Of a DNA stretch of 32,511 nt, positions 32,174-32,511 are shown in pieces. The stretch is from contig NZ_AUWY01000086.1 of NCBI RefSeq assembly GCF_000447205.1, positions 1 through 32,511 of the forward strand, read 5' to 3'. Source of the stretch: Sphingobium ummariense RL-3 (GTDB taxonomy: Bacteria; Pseudomonadota; Alphaproteobacteria; Sphingomonadales; Sphingomonadaceae). A model generated the notes under the pieces. The model was not told the origin of the DNA and did not search any database. It saw nothing but the letters and a program-made list of their open reading frames with translations. Both the position numbers and the translations under genes were made by a program. Within the stretch, counting starts at the first letter, position 1; each line of letters opens with the position of its first letter.

Positions 32174-32511
32174 ACCCGCCGCGGTTCGCGCTCGACCGCG
32201 CCGGCCGCGCGCCAGCTCTGCGCGGGCAGGCGGGCGAGATGGTGGCGGTAGAGCGCGCCCAGCCGCGTCGCGCCCAGCCCCTTGCCTTGCACCAGCTGGA
32301 CGATGTCGGTGCCGGGGTTCCAGTTGCCCTCGACTAGCACAGGCCCTTCAGCGGTCAGGCCGATGTCCCAGCCGATGACGGTGAAGCCCTCGCGGAAATG
32401 CCGATGGGCGCTCAGGGCCAGTGCGAGCGACGCGTCATGATCGGGCATGATCCGCCCGGCGATCGGCGCCCCCGTCGCGGGATGCGCCGCGTGGCGGGTC
32501 GCGGCGCCCTC
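32170..32511 (-). CDS. Sugar-transfer-associated ATP-grasp protein, C-terminal part
   Basis: The frame is open to the right edge of the window, so the N-terminus is missing; 113 codons are visible. HPATGAPIAGR, then VIGWDIGLTAEGPVLVEGNWNPGTD and LGALYRHHL match the C-terminal half of the ATPgrasp_ST family, which is found beside glycosyltransferases and presumably ligates or modifies a sugar-linked acceptor using ATP. The Glu-Gly-Asn (EGN) magnesium-binding motif of the ATP-grasp fold is present. It overlaps the GT4 start by 4 bases. This supports a polysaccharide or cell-surface modification locus continuing to the right. Confidence 0.8.
   Translation of the reverse strand, partial: EGAATRHAAHPATGAPIAGRIMPDHDASLALALSAHRHFREGFTVIGWDIGLTAEGPVLVEGNWNPGTDIVQLVQGKGLGATRLGALYRHHLARLPAQSWRAAGAVEREPRRV

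Overview
The window looks like a chromosomal segment of a high-GC alphaproteobacterium, most likely a sphingomonad (Sphingomonas/Sphingobium group). The evidence is the alphaproteobacterial style of RpoB and RpoC, an STN-type TonB receptor governed by a FecI/FecR pair, a palindromic repeat of the kind common in sphingomonad genomes, and strong G/C preference at third codon positions. No database search was possible, so all family names rest on motifs and protein architecture.

Layout. (1) 1-4045: end of a HerA-like (DUF853) ATPase gene, a REP-like inverted repeat, an MFS exporter overlapping a cysteine synthase by 4 bases, and a membrane-anchored SleB-type cell-wall hydrolase. (2) 4046-13194: a housekeeping core with a long rpoB leader (candidate promoter plus terminator-like hairpin), rpoB, rpoC, a strong intrinsic terminator, then tRNA-Gln(CUG) with its own promoter. 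The ribosomal protein genes that usually flank rpoBC are absent. (3) 13195-20248: two convergent operons. The plus-strand operon encodes a CHASE3-PAS hybrid histidine kinase, a lone receiver and an Hpt protein, all overlapping. The minus-strand operon encodes a second lone receiver, a TPR/YaiO-type outer-membrane barrel, a membrane-anchored HEAT-repeat protein and a processive family 2 glycosyltransferase; all three junctions are 4-base overlaps. I read this as a phosphorelay-controlled exopolysaccharide synthesis and export locus.

(4) 20249-21160: gene-poor DNA with a probable remnant of an efflux outer-membrane protein. (5) 21161-30776: an accessory uptake block. On the minus strand are an ECF sigma factor, a FecR anti-sigma factor, an MHS-type MFS permease and an exported FG-GAP/ASPIC-UnbV protein. 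Divergently, on the plus strand, are a TonB receptor with an STN signalling domain and a penicillin-acylase-family Ntn hydrolase. The likely logic is import of an amide-containing compound, periplasmic cleavage by the acylase and uptake of a product by the permease, with the sigma/anti-sigma pair sensing receptor occupancy. (6) 30782-31070: a frameshifted sulfotransferase-like remnant. (7) 31034-32511, minus strand: a GT4 glycosyltransferase preceded by the C-terminal part of an ATP-grasp protein of the sugar-transfer-associated type, probably part of a further polysaccharide locus that continues off the right edge.

The two points I rate highest are the receiver/YaiO/HEAT/GT2 operon facing a kinase-receiver-Hpt operon, and the sigma/anti-sigma/TonB/acylase/permease block, which has gene remnants on both sides.
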